A DNA stretch of 15,566 nt from Desulfonatronospira sp964577315 (GCA_964577315.1 CAZNYT010000053.1:1-15566), one strand, 5' to 3'; shown: positions 6,953-14,549, counted from the first letter of the stretch. Notes: generated from the letters alone by a model not told the origin. Made by a program: numbers and translations.

Positions 6953-9310
6953 ATGAAATACCTAAAAATACTAAGCGTTTTTTTATTTATCCTTGTTTTG
7001 GCAGCTACCGGCGCCGGGATAGGCCTCTACAAGTGGGCTGCCCAGGATTTGCCGGACTATCAAACCATATCCGACTATGAGCCTCCCTTGGTAACCAAGG
7101 TATTTACCCAGGACGATGAGCTTCTGGGGCAATTTTACCGGGAGAAACGCTTTCTGGTTTCCCTGGACGAGGTATCCTCCCCGGTAGTCAAAGCCTTTTT
7201 AGCCTCAGAAGACGCCAGGTTTTACGAGCATGACGGCATCTCCATATTAGGAGTGGTCCGGGCCGCCATACACAACTTGAAAGCCGGAGAAATAGTCCAA
7301 GGGGGAAGCACCATCACCCAGCAGGTTATCAAGTCCCTGCTCCTCAGCCCGGAGCGAAGCTACAAGCGCAAGCTGCAAGAGGCAATTCTAGCCTACCGCC
7401 TGGAGAATCATTTAAGCAAGGACGAAATCTTAACCATATATTTAAACCAGATCTATATGGGTTCCGGGGCTTACGGTGTGGAAGCCGCTGCCAGGGAATA
7501 TTTCGGAAAAAACGCCAAGGATTTGAACCTGAGCGAGGCCGCCCTTCTAGCCTCTTTGCCCAAGGCCCCTTCCCGGTTGAATCCCTATAACAATCCGGAT
7601 GGAGCCAGGGAGAGGCAGCTTTATGTCCTGTCCAGGCTGAAAGAGGTGGGCTGGATCGATGAACAAAGACACCAGGAGGCTGTGGAAAAACCCCTGGAGC
7701 TGGATAGGATGCGCGATCCTTCCTGGCAGGAGGGCCCCTACTACCTGGAAGAGGTCCGGCGTCAGCTTATTCGGGAATTTGGAGAGGAAAAAGTCTACAA
7801 AGGAGGGCTTACGGTACACACACCTGCGGACCTCAAACATCTGCGGGCCGCGGAAGAGGCCCTCCGCCAGGGTCTACATGCCTCCACCAAGCGCAGGGGA
7901 TGGCAAGGCCCCCTGGATAATATTTCTTCGGAAGAGCACGAACAATTTCTTATGGGACAGGTACTGGAACCTGAAGAACTGGAGCCAGGAGATTGGCACC
8001 AGGTTTTGGTCACGGATGTAGAGCGCGGGGGAGCCCAGGTACGCTTTGGAAATATGCAGGGCTGGATTGACGTCTCCACCATGGATTGGGCCAGGACCCC
8101 TGATCCCTCCAAGGCTCCCGAGGAGGTTCCGGACATATCTAACGCCACCCGGGTTCTGGAACCCGGGGACATAGTCTGGGCTTCGCTTCAAGAAAAGGAT
8201 TCGGAGCAAGCCGGTTTTTGGCACCTGGCCCTGGAGCAAAAACCAGAGGTGGAAGGAGCGGTATACTCGGTTGATCCCAGGACCGGCGAGGTTTTAGCCT
8301 TGGTCGGGGGCTACGATTTCCACCGCAGCCAGTTCAACCGGGCCACACAAGCCATGAGACAAACCGGGAGCGCCTTCAAGCCCATTGTTTATTCCGCTGC
8401 CCTGGACCACGGTTACACCCCGGCTTCGGTAGTCCTGGACGCCCCGTTTGTTTACGATGATCCCGAAACCATGACCAGCTGGAGACCCCAGAACTTTGAG
8501 GGTGTTTTTCACGGGCCCACATTGGTGCGCGATGCCCTGGTCAAATCCAGGAACCTGGTGACCATACGCATGGCCCGGGACATGGGCATTGACAGCGTTA
8601 TTTCCCGGGCCAGAGACCTGGGATTTGAAGCCGAGTTCCCCAGGGATCTCTCCATTAGCCTGGGTTCTGTCCCGGCTACCCTGGAAAATATGTGCCAAGC
8701 CTTTAGCGCCTTCGCCCGGGACGGTTCCTACATTACTCCGCGGGTCATAAACAAGGTCACGGATTCCTGGGGGGAGGTGCTCTATGAGCATCAAAGCCAG
8801 GAAGTTCAGGCCATCAGTCAGGAAAACGCCTATATTATCACCAACCTTCTCCAGCAAGTGGTACAAGAGGGCACCGGCTGGAGGGCTCAGGAACTAGAAA
8901 GACCTGTTGCAGGCAAAACCGGCACCACCAACAAACAAAAGGATGCCTGGTATATGGGCTACTCCCCGTATCTACTCACCGGGATATACGTAGGATTTGA
9001 CCAACCTCAACCCATGGGTCGATTCGAAACCGGCTCCAGGGCGGCCTCCCCCATTTGGGTGGATTATCGCCAGGAGGTGGAACAAGAGTATCCAGTCCAG
9101 AATTTCTCCAGGCCCTCTGACATAGTTACTGCCAGGATTGATCCCCAGTCCGGTCTGCTTGCCCCATCTGGAATTGAGGATACCTATTTTCTGCCTTTCA
9201 AGGCAGGTACCGAGCCCACCCGTCAAAGCGCCAGACTAAAGGAAGACAGGGATAGAACCGGGAGCAGCTCCGGAGACTCCGGAGAAGACCTGCTGAGACA
9301 GGTTAATTAG
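6953..9310 (+). CDS. mrcA: Class A penicillin-binding protein 1A (bifunctional peptidoglycan synthase)
   Basis: Polymerises lipid II and cross-links the peptides in the periplasm. It has 785 residues. An N-terminal signal anchor (about residues 5-27) follows a short Lys-containing cytoplasmic tail. The glycosyltransferase-51 domain has its catalytic Glu in SEDARFYEH (E86), then QGGSTITQQ at 116 and KDEILTIYLNQIYMG. A linker or OB-like region (about 300-430) precedes the transpeptidase domain, whose motifs are complete: SAFK with nucleophile S473 and K476, SRN at 532-534, and KTGTT at 655-659. The C-terminal tail is rich in Ser, Gly and charged residues. The gene starts 30 bases after the YkgJ-type gene. 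Repeat copy 2, with its hairpin and T tract, lies about 240-300 bases downstream and may end this transcript. The name mrcA (ponA) is by family; closely related paralogues are possible. Confidence 0.95.
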   Translation: MKYLKILSVFLFILVLAATGAGIGLYKWAAQDLPDYQTISDYEPPLVTKVFTQDDELLGQFYREKRFLVSLDEVSSPVVKAFLASEDARFYEHDGISILGVVRAAIHNLKAGEIVQGGSTITQQVIKSLLLSPERSYKRKLQEAILAYRLENHLSKDEILTIYLNQIYMGSGAYGVEAAAREYFGKNAKDLNLSEAALLASLPKAPSRLNPYNNPDGARERQLYVLSRLKEVGWIDEQRHQEAVEKPLELDRMRDPSWQEGPYYLEEVRRQLIREFGEEKVYKGGLTVHTPADLKHLRAAEEALRQGLHASTKRRGWQGPLDNISSEEHEQFLMGQVLEPEELEPGDWHQVLVTDVERGGAQVRFGNMQGWIDVSTMDWARTPDPSKAPEEVPDISNATRVLEPGDIVWASLQEKDSEQAGFWHLALEQKPEVEGAVYSVDPRTGEVLALVGGYDFHRSQFNRATQAMRQTGSAFKPIVYSAALDHGYTPASVVLDAPFVYDDPETMTSWRPQNFEGVFHGPTLVRDALVKSRNLVTIRMARDMGIDSVISRARDLGFEAEFPRDLSISLGSVPATLENMCQAFSAFARDGSYITPRVINKVTDSWGEVLYEHQSQEVQAISQENAYIITNLLQQVVQEGTGWRAQELERPVAGKTGTTNKQKDAWYMGYSPYLLTGIYVGFDQPQPMGRFETGSRAASPIWVDYRQEVEQEYPVQNFSRPSDIVTARIDPQSGLLAPSGIEDTYFLPFKAGTEPTRQSARLKEDRDRTGSSSGDSGEDLLRQVN

Positions 9311-9394
9311 TGCGGTGTTATTGCTACAACGAAACTTCGTTCTATAACCATGGCTCTATAAACCGCCTTACTATTATGGCAGCAACTCGTATTC

Positions 9395-9643
9395 GAGGTC
9401 CGAGGATTCTGCAAACTGGGCGTAAACTGTGTGAGCGACGTAGGCAGCGTTCATCAAAATCGTAGGCCTATAAAAAGCTCACAGTCCCTATTCAAGCACC
9501 TCCTGAAATCGGGGCACCCAGAAATATAGATTTTGATATACGCTGCCTTGGAGCTCGCCCTGTTAAACACCGCATAGCGGTCCTGCTTCGCAGGGTTTAA
9601 CAGGGCGAGTTTTTACGGCCTGTTTGCAGAATTCTCGGACCTC
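9395..9643 (+). other. Nested-helix core of the repeat; candidate structured RNA or DNA fold
   Basis: Three inverted repeats nest as a three-way junction. The outer helix P1 is 9395-9425 with 9613-9643 (28 of 31 pairs). P2 is 9443-9461 with 9529-9547 (17 of 19, with a two-base internal mismatch) and encloses a 67-base loop. P3 is the Y-shaped hairpin 9554-9609. P2 and P3 are 6 bases apart and P3 is 3 bases from the P1 right arm. Such compact nesting is typical of structured RNAs but also of foldback DNA elements. No known RNA family is recognised by eye. Confidence 0.55.
9554..9614 (+). terminator. Y-shaped double hairpin with T tract, candidate terminator (copy 2)
   Basis: Same fold as in copy 1: a 15-bp outer stem (9554-9568 with 9595-9609), two 5-bp hairpins (9569-9573/9577-9581 and 9582-9586/9590-9594) and TTTTT at 9610-9614. 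The single difference from copy 1 in this structure is in the first loop (ATA in place of GTA), leaving all pairs intact. It lies downstream of the penicillin-binding protein gene, so it is well placed to stop that transcript before the next gene. Confidence 0.6.
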
Positions 9644-9739
9644 TGGACAATAAGTTTCGCTCACATTTTTTTCACGAAAATGCCAGCGAAACAGGGAATC
9701 AAGGAAGTTAAAAATCGGTTACGTCTTGGAGGTTAAAGC

Positions 9740-9955
9740 GTGAGCCTGAACAAGGAACTCTTGGAGATACTGGCCTGTCCCAAATGCAAGAGCGATCTCG
9801 CCTTGACGGAACAGGAAGAAGGTTTGAAATGTGCCCAGTGCGCTGTGGTCTACCCCATTAAAGAAGAAATCCCGGTCATGCTCATGGAAGAAGCAGTGCC
9901 TCTAGCGGATTGGGAACAAGGAGTCCGGGAAAAAAGACAACATGAGCAGGAATAG
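9740..9955 (+). CDS. Trm112-like small zinc protein (YcaR/UPF0434 type)
   Basis: 71 residues from a GTG start chosen because a strong GGAGG lies at 9728-9732, 7 bases ahead. Four cysteines in two CxxC pairs (C13/C16 in ACPKC and C31/C34 in KCAQC) form a zinc-ribbon pattern, and the sequence around LEILACPKCK and YPIKEEIPVML matches the Trm112/YcaR family. The eukaryotic Trm112 activates methyltransferases; the bacterial role is less clear. The last 14 bases overlap the TatD-family gene, suggesting translational coupling. The C-terminal 20 residues are charged and probably a flexible tail. Confidence 0.88.
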   Translation: MSLNKELLEILACPKCKSDLALTEQEEGLKCAQCAVVYPIKEEIPVMLMEEAVPLADWEQGVREKRQHEQE

Positions 9956-10766
9956 GACCAAGCCCCTCCCCCAAGACCAGGGTCTCCCCCCTGGAGGAGC
10001 GGACAGCCATGTGCATCTGGATTTTCCGTACTTTTCAGGCAAGCTCCAAGAAACCGTGGACAGAGCCAGGCAGTCCGGGATAGCCACCATGGGCCAGGTT
10101 TTTTTGGGGCCCAAAGCTTATGCTCAAGGTAAAGACCTGTTCCAGGACATCCCTGAGGTTTTTTTTATCCTGGGGGTTCACCCTCATGAAGCCTCGGGGT
10201 TTACTTCCGGGACCCGGGAGGATATTGCCGCCGCAGCCGAGCAGGATCCACGCATAAAGGCCCTGGGGGAAATGGGCCTGGATTTTTTCCATATGCGCAG
10301 CACCCCAGAGGAACAGAAAGAGGCCTTTGCCGGCCAGTTGGAACTGGCCCGTGAGATGGACCTGCCCGTGGTCATTCACTCCCGGGACGCACCCCGGGAG
10401 ACCATGCATATACTCAAAAATGCCGGGTTCGAGAATAGAAGGCTCTTATGGCACTGTTTCGGGCAGGATGCGGAATTGGCCCGGGAAATCCTGGAACTGG
10501 GCTGGCATATATCTGTGCCCGGGAGTGTTACTTTTGCCAAAAACACTCAAATCCGGGAAGCTATAGCCAGGATTCCAGCAGACAGGCTGCTTTTGGAAAC
10601 GGACTGCCCTTTTATCGCCCCGGAGCCCTACCGGGGAAAAAAGAACGAGCCCGCCCTGGTGGTATTTACCGCCCTGGAAGTGGCCCGGCTCAAGGGAATG
10701 GATCCCGGGGACCTCTGGGTGCAATGCGGGGACAACTGCCGCAGTTTTTTTGATGTTCACCCTTGA
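9942..10766 (+). CDS. TatD-family metal-dependent hydrolase (putative deoxyribonuclease)
   Basis: 274 residues, an amidohydrolase-type TIM barrel. Metal-site motifs appear in order: DSHVHLD with H23 and H25, LGEMGLDF (Glu), VVIHSRDA (His), LLWHCFG (His) and LLETDCPF (Asp). The family includes E. coli TatD, a 3'-5' nuclease active on DNA and RNA, and YcfH; which substrate applies here is not evident. The N-terminus carries about 18 residues before the barrel, more than usual, but no later Met is suitable. The start ATG lies inside the end of the Trm112-like gene. Seven bases separate its stop from the convergent gene on the other strand, with no obvious terminator between. Confidence 0.92.
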   Translation: MSRNRTKPLPQDQGLPPGGADSHVHLDFPYFSGKLQETVDRARQSGIATMGQVFLGPKAYAQGKDLFQDIPEVFFILGVHPHEASGFTSGTREDIAAAAEQDPRIKALGEMGLDFFHMRSTPEEQKEAFAGQLELAREMDLPVVIHSRDAPRETMHILKNAGFENRRLLWHCFGQDAELAREILELGWHISVPGSVTFAKNTQIREAIARIPADRLLLETDCPFIAPEPYRGKKNEPALVVFTALEVARLKGMDPGDLWVQCGDNCRSFFDVHP

Positions 10767-10773
10767 TCTAATG

Positions 10774-11514
10774 CTACTCTCTCTTGTCTGCCAACTCCTT
10801 GGAGGTCTGGGCCAAACGGCGGGCTAGATTGTCCACAACGCGCGCGGACATGCCTGGATAATCCCAGAGGAGTTGTTCCCACTGCTCTCCGGGATAAACC
10901 TCCAGCACGGATTCACCCACGGATCTTACCCCGGCAGTCCTGGTCTCATCCAGAATAGCAGCCATTTCCCCGAAAAAATCCCCGGGCTGATTCAAAAGAG
11001 CCAGTACCCGTCCTTGCTTGTTCACCTCCAACCCCTGCTCCGTGGAAACTATCCGGTAGATGGATTTATCCCGGTCTCCTTCCTGGATAACCCATTCCCC
11101 GGGATAGCAGGATTTGATCTCCCCTGGGAAATAGTGATCCTGCTCCCGGCCAAAGGCGTAGTCCATTTGGTCCCAGAGGCCCTTTAGCGCAGTTCCTTGA
11201 CTGCTAAGAACCTTGGCTACCAGGCTGGGGGCAGCAAACGCCTCATCCAAAAAAACTTGGCAAGGGTACTGGGCCAGCCGAACCTCCCCCGCGGCCCGTG
11301 CAGTATACAAGTACCCCCCTTCCGGCAGGAACAGGGTTTCAGTACCCAGGGCAGTACCGGGCTCCATCTGCATTATTTTGCGCTGTCCCCGGAAAAGATC
11401 CGCCTTTCCCGCCAAAAGGACATAAAAATACTGCGCCGGGGAGCCTTGGACAAAAATATCCTGCTTATCAGCCGCATACATTATCTTGGAGGCCTGGTCT
11501 TGAAAATTGTGCAT
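10774..11514 (-). CDS. Protein with tandem cyclic-nucleotide-binding domains, no effector domain
   Basis: 246 residues. The C-terminal domain (about 130-240) is a clear cNMP-binding fold with the phosphate cassette FGEMAAILDETRTA (E183, R192, T193, A194), where the Glu and Arg that bind ribose and phosphate in known receptors are kept. The N-terminal half (about 15-100) looks like a second, degenerate copy: DIFVQGSPAQYFYVLLAGKADLF, then a cassette lacking the Arg. There is no helix-turn-helix at the end, so it is not a Crp/Fnr transcription factor by sequence, and no kinase, cyclase or membrane segment. It may be a ligand-sensing adaptor. The ligand is unknown. It is the last gene of the minus-strand run, 88 bases after the DUF4911-like gene. 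Confidence 0.82.
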   Translation of the reverse strand: MHNFQDQASKIMYAADKQDIFVQGSPAQYFYVLLAGKADLFRGQRKIMQMEPGTALGTETLFLPEGGYLYTARAAGEVRLAQYPCQVFLDEAFAAPSLVAKVLSSQGTALKGLWDQMDYAFGREQDHYFPGEIKSCYPGEWVIQEGDRDKSIYRIVSTEQGLEVNKQGRVLALLNQPGDFFGEMAAILDETRTAGVRSVGESVLEVYPGEQWEQLLWDYPGMSARVVDNLARRLAQTSKELADKRE

Positions 11515-11602
11515 GGATTCGACCTGTCCCGGTTAAAAGTTTTTGAGGCACACGCCCTGGCTGGATGCCTCTGCAAAAAGTCTTTTTTATCCTGTACCTT
11601 TT

Positions 11603-11830
11603 TTAGAAAACCACTTTAAGCTCCATCTCCTGGTTCACGCAGTCCAGAAACTCTCGGAGCTCCGAATCCGAGCCCGGGGCATAAGAAAGCACCACCACCG
11701 CCTTGTACTTATCCACAACAGTCATGTAAGCCAGGTTATCCCAAGACTCAAGCAAAAACCGGAACAAAGCGATGTCCCGGCGAGCAAGCCGGATATATAC
11801 TCGCTTAGAGAACAAGTTTTGCGGCTTCAC
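11603..11830 (-). CDS. DUF4911-like small protein
   Basis: 75 residues from the GTG at 11830-11828. I chose this start because it overlaps the upstream peptidase stop as GTGA, a common coupling arrangement; the ATG at 11890 would overlap that gene by 64 bases. The protein is a compact alpha/beta unit, with RVYIRLARRDIALFRFLLES, then MTVVDKYKAVVVLSY, then a C-terminal helix and strand. This resembles the DUF4911 family from memory of its pattern, which is known mainly from delta-proteobacteria and has no assigned function. No Cys, signal peptide or membrane segment is present. Confidence 0.75.
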   Translation of the reverse strand: MKPQNLFSKRVYIRLARRDIALFRFLLESWDNLAYMTVVDKYKAVVVLSYAPGSDSELREFLDCVNQEMELKVVF

Positions 11831-12891
11831 AGTATCTCTACCCCGGTGGAGGTAATAAGGACCATGTATTCCCAGCGCACCCCTCCCCAATCCGGATAGT
11901 AAAGCCCGGGTTCCACCGTCACCACCATCCCGGGAAGGAACTCCCCGTTGGAGTTGGGCCCCAAGCTGGGTGACTCGTGAGTTTCCAGTCCAATACCGTG
12001 CCCCAGGGAATGGGTAAATTGCTTGTCCACCCCTAGCCCGGCAAAAAAGGACACCACCACCTCATAAGCCTCGTGGATGGATTTGCCCGGCCCCATCCAG
12101 GCAATAACTTTGTCCTGGGCCCTGCGTACCCTGTCCCTGGTCTTTTTGAAGAACTCTTCCTGGGTATTTCCGATCCAAAAGGTGCGGCTCTGATCCGAGC
12201 AATAATCCTGCACACGACACCCCATATCTACCAGAAAGGGCATGTCATCCTGAATCACTTTCTCACCCGGGGTGGCATGGGGAAGTGCCGCATTCTCACC
12301 GGCTGCTGCTATCACAGAAAAACTTAGTTCCTGGGCACCCTGCTCCCGGAAAAGCTTTTCCGCTTCCCAGGCTACCTCTGCCTCGGATAAGCCCGGACGT
12401 ATCAAATCTTCTAATTGGTAAAAAACCTTATGGTTCAGGGCACAGGATTTTCTCAGGGCCTGGATCTCCTGGCTGTCCTTGACCATACGCAAATTTTCCA
12501 CCCACCCTTTTTCAGGACTCAAAAGCATCTCTGCCCGCAAGGCCTCATAAAACTCGTAGCTCATCCATTGGGGCTCGAAACCCACTCGCTCTACCCCGCA
12601 TTTGCTAAGGAACCCGGATATCTGCTTGTATTTATCCCGGGTATACACGAATATATTGTTTTCCGGAAAAAGCTCTTTCCCTGCCTGCAAATACCTGGGA
12701 TCTGTCAACAGGTAGTCCTCATCCGGAGTAATTAGCAAATACCCTGCGCTTTCGTTGCATTGGGGATCATGGAGCTCAAAACCGCTCAAGTAATAACGAT
12801 TGGCAGGGCTTTGGACCAAGAAGGCATCCAGGCCATTGGGTTCCAGATGGTCCTTTATTTTTTTTCTGCGACTGGCGAAAATATTTAGCAT
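11827..12891 (-). CDS. M24-family Xaa-Pro aminopeptidase/dipeptidase
   Basis: 354 residues: an N-terminal creatinase-like domain (about 1-130) and a pita-bread catalytic domain. The five metal ligands of the M24 family are visible: D222 and D233 (VDMGCRVQDYCSD), H298 (SLGHGIGLETHE), E327 (VTVEPGLYY) and E341 (GGVRWEYMV). In the last motif the usual Asp after Glu is Tyr. It cleaves peptides next to proline; whether it is an aminopeptidase (PepP-like) or dipeptidase (PepQ-like) is not decided by the sequence. The start has a good GGAG six bases upstream, and the gene lies 18 bases after era. Its stop overlaps the next start. Confidence 0.92.
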   Translation of the reverse strand: MLNIFASRRKKIKDHLEPNGLDAFLVQSPANRYYLSGFELHDPQCNESAGYLLITPDEDYLLTDPRYLQAGKELFPENNIFVYTRDKYKQISGFLSKCGVERVGFEPQWMSYEFYEALRAEMLLSPEKGWVENLRMVKDSQEIQALRKSCALNHKVFYQLEDLIRPGLSEAEVAWEAEKLFREQGAQELSFSVIAAAGENAALPHATPGEKVIQDDMPFLVDMGCRVQDYCSDQSRTFWIGNTQEEFFKKTRDRVRRAQDKVIAWMGPGKSIHEAYEVVVSFFAGLGVDKQFTHSLGHGIGLETHESPSLGPNSNGEFLPGMVVTVEPGLYYPDWGGVRWEYMVLITSTGVEIL

Positions 12892-12909
12892 TTTTTACTC
12901 CGTGCCGTA

Positions 12910-13824
12910 TCATATTCCCAGGGATCTCAAAAATCCAGGATTCTCGTCCCATCCCGGCCGAACCTTGACAAAGGTTTCCAAGTACACCCTTTTCCCGGCC
13001 AAGGATTCTATCTCCAGCCTGGCCTGAGTCCCCACATCTCTCAGCATCTGCCCTTTGCTTCCGATAACCATGGACTTGTGCGCCTGGCGCAGGACATAAA
13101 TCACTGCGTTAACACGCAGCAAGTCTTCCTCCTCGCTCCAATGCTCAATTTCCACTGCCAAGCCATAAGGAACTTCCTGGCGCATGTTCAAAAAGAGTTT
13201 TTCCCGAACGATTTCCGAAACCATGAACCTCATGGGCAAGGTAGATAGTTGATCCTCGGGATACAAGGCCGGTCCCAGAGGCAGGTGCTGCAGGACCTTA
13301 TTTAAAAGCTCTCCGGTGCCTTCTCCGGTAACTGCTGACGCCGGCAAGATTTCTCTATCCGGGAACATATGGCTCAGCTGGGACCAAACAGGCAGCATGC
13401 TGCTTTTTTCCCGGAGTTTATCGATTTTATTGGCCACAAGCAGAACATGAGGCATAGAGCTCACCTTCCTGCTCAAGTCCTTAAAATCCTTTTCCAGGAA
13501 ATGCGGCTTTTTAATATATAGATCCATATCTGCCACCAGAAGGACAAGATCCACTGATTGCAAACTCTCCATGGCAGAACGGTTAAGGAACTCGTTCAAC
13601 TTGCCCTTGGCCTTGAACACCCCCGGGGTATCCAGAAAAACCACCTGGAAGTCCTCCCCGGTCAGGATGCCGCTGACCTTGTTCCTGGTGGTCTGAGCCT
13701 TGGGGGTCACAATGGAGACCTTCTCACCCACAAGGCTGTTCATCAAGGTGGACTTGCCCGCATTGGGCGGTCCCACCAGCGCTGCCACCCCGCAGCGGTG
13801 CTGGTCGTGGTTTTCTTCTTGCAT
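12910..13824 (-). CDS. era: GTPase Era, 16S rRNA maturation
   Basis: Binds the 3' end of 16S rRNA and assists 30S assembly. It has 304 residues, the normal length. The GTPase motifs are G1 GPPNAGKST (18-26), G2 QTTRNKV (44-50), G3 DTPG (65-68), G4 NKID (132-135) and a G5-like SAV. The KH RNA-binding domain follows (about 230-300) with VIGSKGQMLRDVG and ending VKVRPGW. The P-loop is unusual: most Era proteins read GRPNVGKS, while here the Arg is Pro and the Val is Ala; the catalytic Gly, Lys and Ser remain. It lies 24 bases after rsmG, and both act on 16S rRNA. Confidence 0.96.
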   Translation of the reverse strand: MQEENHDQHRCGVAALVGPPNAGKSTLMNSLVGEKVSIVTPKAQTTRNKVSGILTGEDFQVVFLDTPGVFKAKGKLNEFLNRSAMESLQSVDLVLLVADMDLYIKKPHFLEKDFKDLSRKVSSMPHVLLVANKIDKLREKSSMLPVWSQLSHMFPDREILPASAVTGEGTGELLNKVLQHLPLGPALYPEDQLSTLPMRFMVSEIVREKLFLNMRQEVPYGLAVEIEHWSEEEDLLRVNAVIYVLRQAHKSMVIGSKGQMLRDVGTQARLEIESLAGKRVYLETFVKVRPGWDENPGFLRSLGI

Positions 13825-13848
13825 CAGGACTCTTTGCCTCTTTATGCT

Positions 13849-14475
13849 TTAAAGTTTCTCCAGGGCCCAGAAACAGCGGTTCTTGCCCCCTGCTAAATAA
13901 TCCATTCGGTCTAAAGGGTTAAACCCGGACAGATCCCGGGTTTCAATATCTTCACTGCCCAGTATCACCAGTTTGCCCCCTGGGGTCAGCAAGGATCCGG
14001 CCAGGGGCAAAAGCCTGTTCCAGGGCATGAAGGCCCTGCTTAGTATCAAGTCTGCCGGGAGAATATCCTGGGGAAGATCCTCGGCCCTTTTATTAAGGAC
14101 GTATGTTTTTTCAAGCCCCATTAAGTGCAGTATCTGGCGCAGAAATGCAGCCCTCTTTACCCGGCTCTCCACCAGATAATAATCCCCGGGATTCCAAACC
14201 AAACGAAGCGGCACACCTGGCAATCCCGCGCCTGCTCCCAGGTCCAGGCTGCACGTATCCGTCTGGGAAACGATTTTTTCCAGAAATCTTCCCAGATAGA
14301 AACTATCCACCACCAGGTAATGCAAAATATCCAACCAATTGTTATAGCCTACCAGGTTAATGGAGCGGTTCCATTTGAGCAAGGTGGAAATATACAACAT
14401 CAAACCCTGCAGCTGGCTCTGGCTGAAATCAAAACCCAACTTGCGGAGCTCTCTCTCTAAATCCTTGTACTGCAT
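13849..14475 (-). CDS. rsmG: 16S rRNA (guanine527-N7)-methyltransferase
   Basis: Methylates G527 in the 530 loop of 16S rRNA using S-adenosylmethionine. It has 208 residues, typical for RsmG/GidB. Family motifs seen are LLKWNRSINLVG (33-43), the SAM-binding LDLGAGAGLPGVPL (77-90), VESRVKRAAFLRQ and LILSRAFMPW, with a C-terminal GGKLVILG strand. It is the first gene of the minus-strand cluster and divergent from fabD, with 83 bases between the two starts. In many genomes it neighbours mnmG or parAB; here it neighbours era instead. Confidence 0.94.
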   Translation of the reverse strand: MQYKDLERELRKLGFDFSQSQLQGLMLYISTLLKWNRSINLVGYNNWLDILHYLVVDSFYLGRFLEKIVSQTDTCSLDLGAGAGLPGVPLRLVWNPGDYYLVESRVKRAAFLRQILHLMGLEKTYVLNKRAEDLPQDILPADLILSRAFMPWNRLLPLAGSLLTPGGKLVILGSEDIETRDLSGFNPLDRMDYLAGGKNRCFWALEKL

Positions 14476-14512
14476 CTCGTAAAAACCCGGGCTCTACCCC
14501 TCGACTTTTAAA

Positions 14513-14549
14513 CCAAAAGATTTTATTGGTACAAGTTTACATCTTTTGG
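14513..14549 (+). promoter_or_regulatory. 9-bp inverted repeat in the fabD leader reaching the ribosome site
   Basis: CCAAAAGAT (14513-14521) and ATCTTTTGG (14541-14549) are exact reverse complements separated by 19 bases. The right arm overlaps the first two bases of the fabD Shine-Dalgarno GGGAGG (14548-14553). It could be an operator for a lipid-responsive repressor or an RNA hairpin that touches the ribosome site. The pattern is seen directly; function is inference. I find no consensus promoter in the 83-base divergent interval. Confidence 0.4.

Larger units (their letters stand above)
9330..9659 (+). repeat. Intergenic repeat, copy 2 (complete)
   Basis: The 429-base gap 9311-9739 is mostly this element. 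Positions 9426-9659 match copy 1 (1-234) at 224 of 234 positions in the same orientation. To the left, 9395-9425 pairs with 9613-9643 (28 of 31), forming an outer inverted repeat. Farther out, CGAAACTT at 9330-9337 is mirrored by AAGTTTCG at 9652-9659, which I take as the tentative ends, giving about 330 bases. I see no target-site duplication and no ORF of note inside. The remaining bases 9660-9739 carry an 8-bp inverted repeat and the ribosome site of the next gene. Confidence 0.9.

Noticed and set aside
1..9659. Composite transposon with the two repeats as ends
   Set aside because: The enclosed genes are core metabolism and wall synthesis with no transposase, and the gene order looks ancestral.
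11540..11579. Stem GAGGCA/TGCCTC extended by T5/A5 between the DUF4911-like and cNMP-binding genes as a terminator
   Set aside because: On the minus strand no T tract follows the stem, and a bulge of three bases breaks it; a regulatory hairpin is possible but unsupported.
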